From NCBI RefSeq assembly GCF_002563965.1, contig NZ_PDJF01000001.1:1364001-1428000 (forward strand): 64,000 nt of DNA, read 5' to 3'. The notes below the pieces were generated by a model. That model was not told the origin of the DNA. It did no database searches and worked only from the letters and a program-made list of their open reading frames with translations. The stretch's first letter is position 1, and every line of letters begins with the position of its first letter. The stretch comes from Corynebacterium renale (GTDB taxonomy: Bacteria; Actinomycetota; Actinomycetes; Mycobacteriales; Mycobacteriaceae). This document shows, in pieces, positions 63,769 to 64,000 of this stretch. A program made the translations under genes and the position numbers.

Positions 63769-64000
63769 TTAGGCCTCCCGGATCGTCACAGTACTGACGA
63801 TCTCTTCTGGTTTAAGCTCGTACAGCGCATCTAGCAGAGCCACCGCAAAAGAGCCCGGAGCCTGCGCCTTCTGGGCGGCAACTGTGCCGGCTGCTTTCAG
63901 GTGCGCATGCGCGCCCACCAGCGCTGGAAGTTCGCCCACGCCGGCGTGCGTTGCCGCCCCGAGGTACGCCGCACACATCGCGCCTAAGGAACACCCGGTG
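63769..64000 (-). CDS. thiM: Hydroxyethylthiazole kinase, C-terminal part
   Basis: The gene runs off the right edge; about 77 C-terminal residues are present. The ThiM signature TGCSLGAMCAAYL, with the catalytic Cys, lies at the very edge. AHLKAAGTVAAQKAQAPGSF and the end ALLDALYELKPEEI follow. It phosphorylates hydroxyethylthiazole to supply ThiE. The internal ATG at 63978 is not the true start. Confidence 0.93.
   Translation of the reverse strand, partial: TGCSLGAMCAAYLGAATHAGVGELPALVGAHAHLKAAGTVAAQKAQAPGSFAVALLDALYELKPEEIVSTVTIREA

Noticed and set aside
1..64000. CRISPR arrays, rRNA and tRNA genes
   Set aside because: I found no regularly spaced direct repeats, no tRNA T-arm with a matching acceptor stem, and no rRNA segments.

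Overview
The window looks like a chromosomal segment of a Corynebacterium. The evidence is the housekeeping gene order familiar from C. glutamicum and C. diphtheriae: folC, DUF4233, ndk, RNase E/G, rplU-rpmA, obg-proB-unkdh-proA, nadD-rsfS-gpgP, comEA-comEC-holA, rpsT, lepA and thiE-thiM. DtxR-type boxes, many apparently leaderless genes and a corynebacterial non-LPXTG surface-protein tail agree with this. I do not assign a species. No rRNA, tRNA or CRISPR array was found.

Layout. 1-8476: folC end, DUF4233 membrane protein, AhpD-like protein, small acetyltransferase, ndk, DUF1540 protein, an aldo/keto reductase with a membrane/winged-helix-like protein, RNase E/G, L21 and L27. 8477-15194: an accessory insert that separates rpmA from obg. 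It holds an IS30-type element, a 1056-residue repeat-bearing surface protein and a DHA2 efflux pump. 15195-19775: obg, proB and two tandem unkdh dehydrogenases. 19776-27477: a second insert, between unkdh and proA, with a UDP-ManNAc dehydrogenase under a strong DtxR-like box and an AddA/AddB-like helicase-nuclease pair. 27478-36696: proA, cutinase, nadD, rsfS, gpgP, degV, comEA, comEC, holA, an ankyrin protein and a LysE exporter. 36706-37080: a gene-free, MITE-like element. 37169-40071: rpsT, a PemK-like protein and lepA. 40137-40734: two truncated remnants. 40691-49421: an acyltransferase-like membrane protein, two divergent BCCT transporters, a FUSC protein and a YedE-TusA thiosulfate importer. 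49443-54118: a mutarotase, an SBF transporter and a uridine uptake/hydrolysis pair preceded by a candidate leader peptide and attenuator. 54190-62558: a siderophore locus (interacting protein, ABC importer, GNAT-NIS synthetase fusion, lysine N-hydroxylase). 62671-64000: a MarR regulator, thiE and the end of thiM.

How the genes work together. The iron locus is self-contained: a hydroxylase and an acyltransferase-synthetase fusion make a hydroxamate siderophore, a lipoprotein/two-permease/ATPase system imports it, and a flavin reductase-like protein releases the iron. Two DtxR-like boxes lie in the divergent promoter region. The proline genes proB and proA, normally close together, are split by about 9.6 kb. 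The uriT-uriH pair imports and cleaves uridine. The BCCT pair handles compatible solutes, and YedE-TusA takes up thiosulfate sulfur.

The observations most worth follow-up are the leader peptide/terminator overlap before uriT, the MITE-like element, the AddAB-like island in the pro locus, the DtxR box on the sugar dehydrogenase, the repeated TAGAC-N6-GTCTA sites between the FUSC and YedE genes, and the GNAT-NIS fusion.
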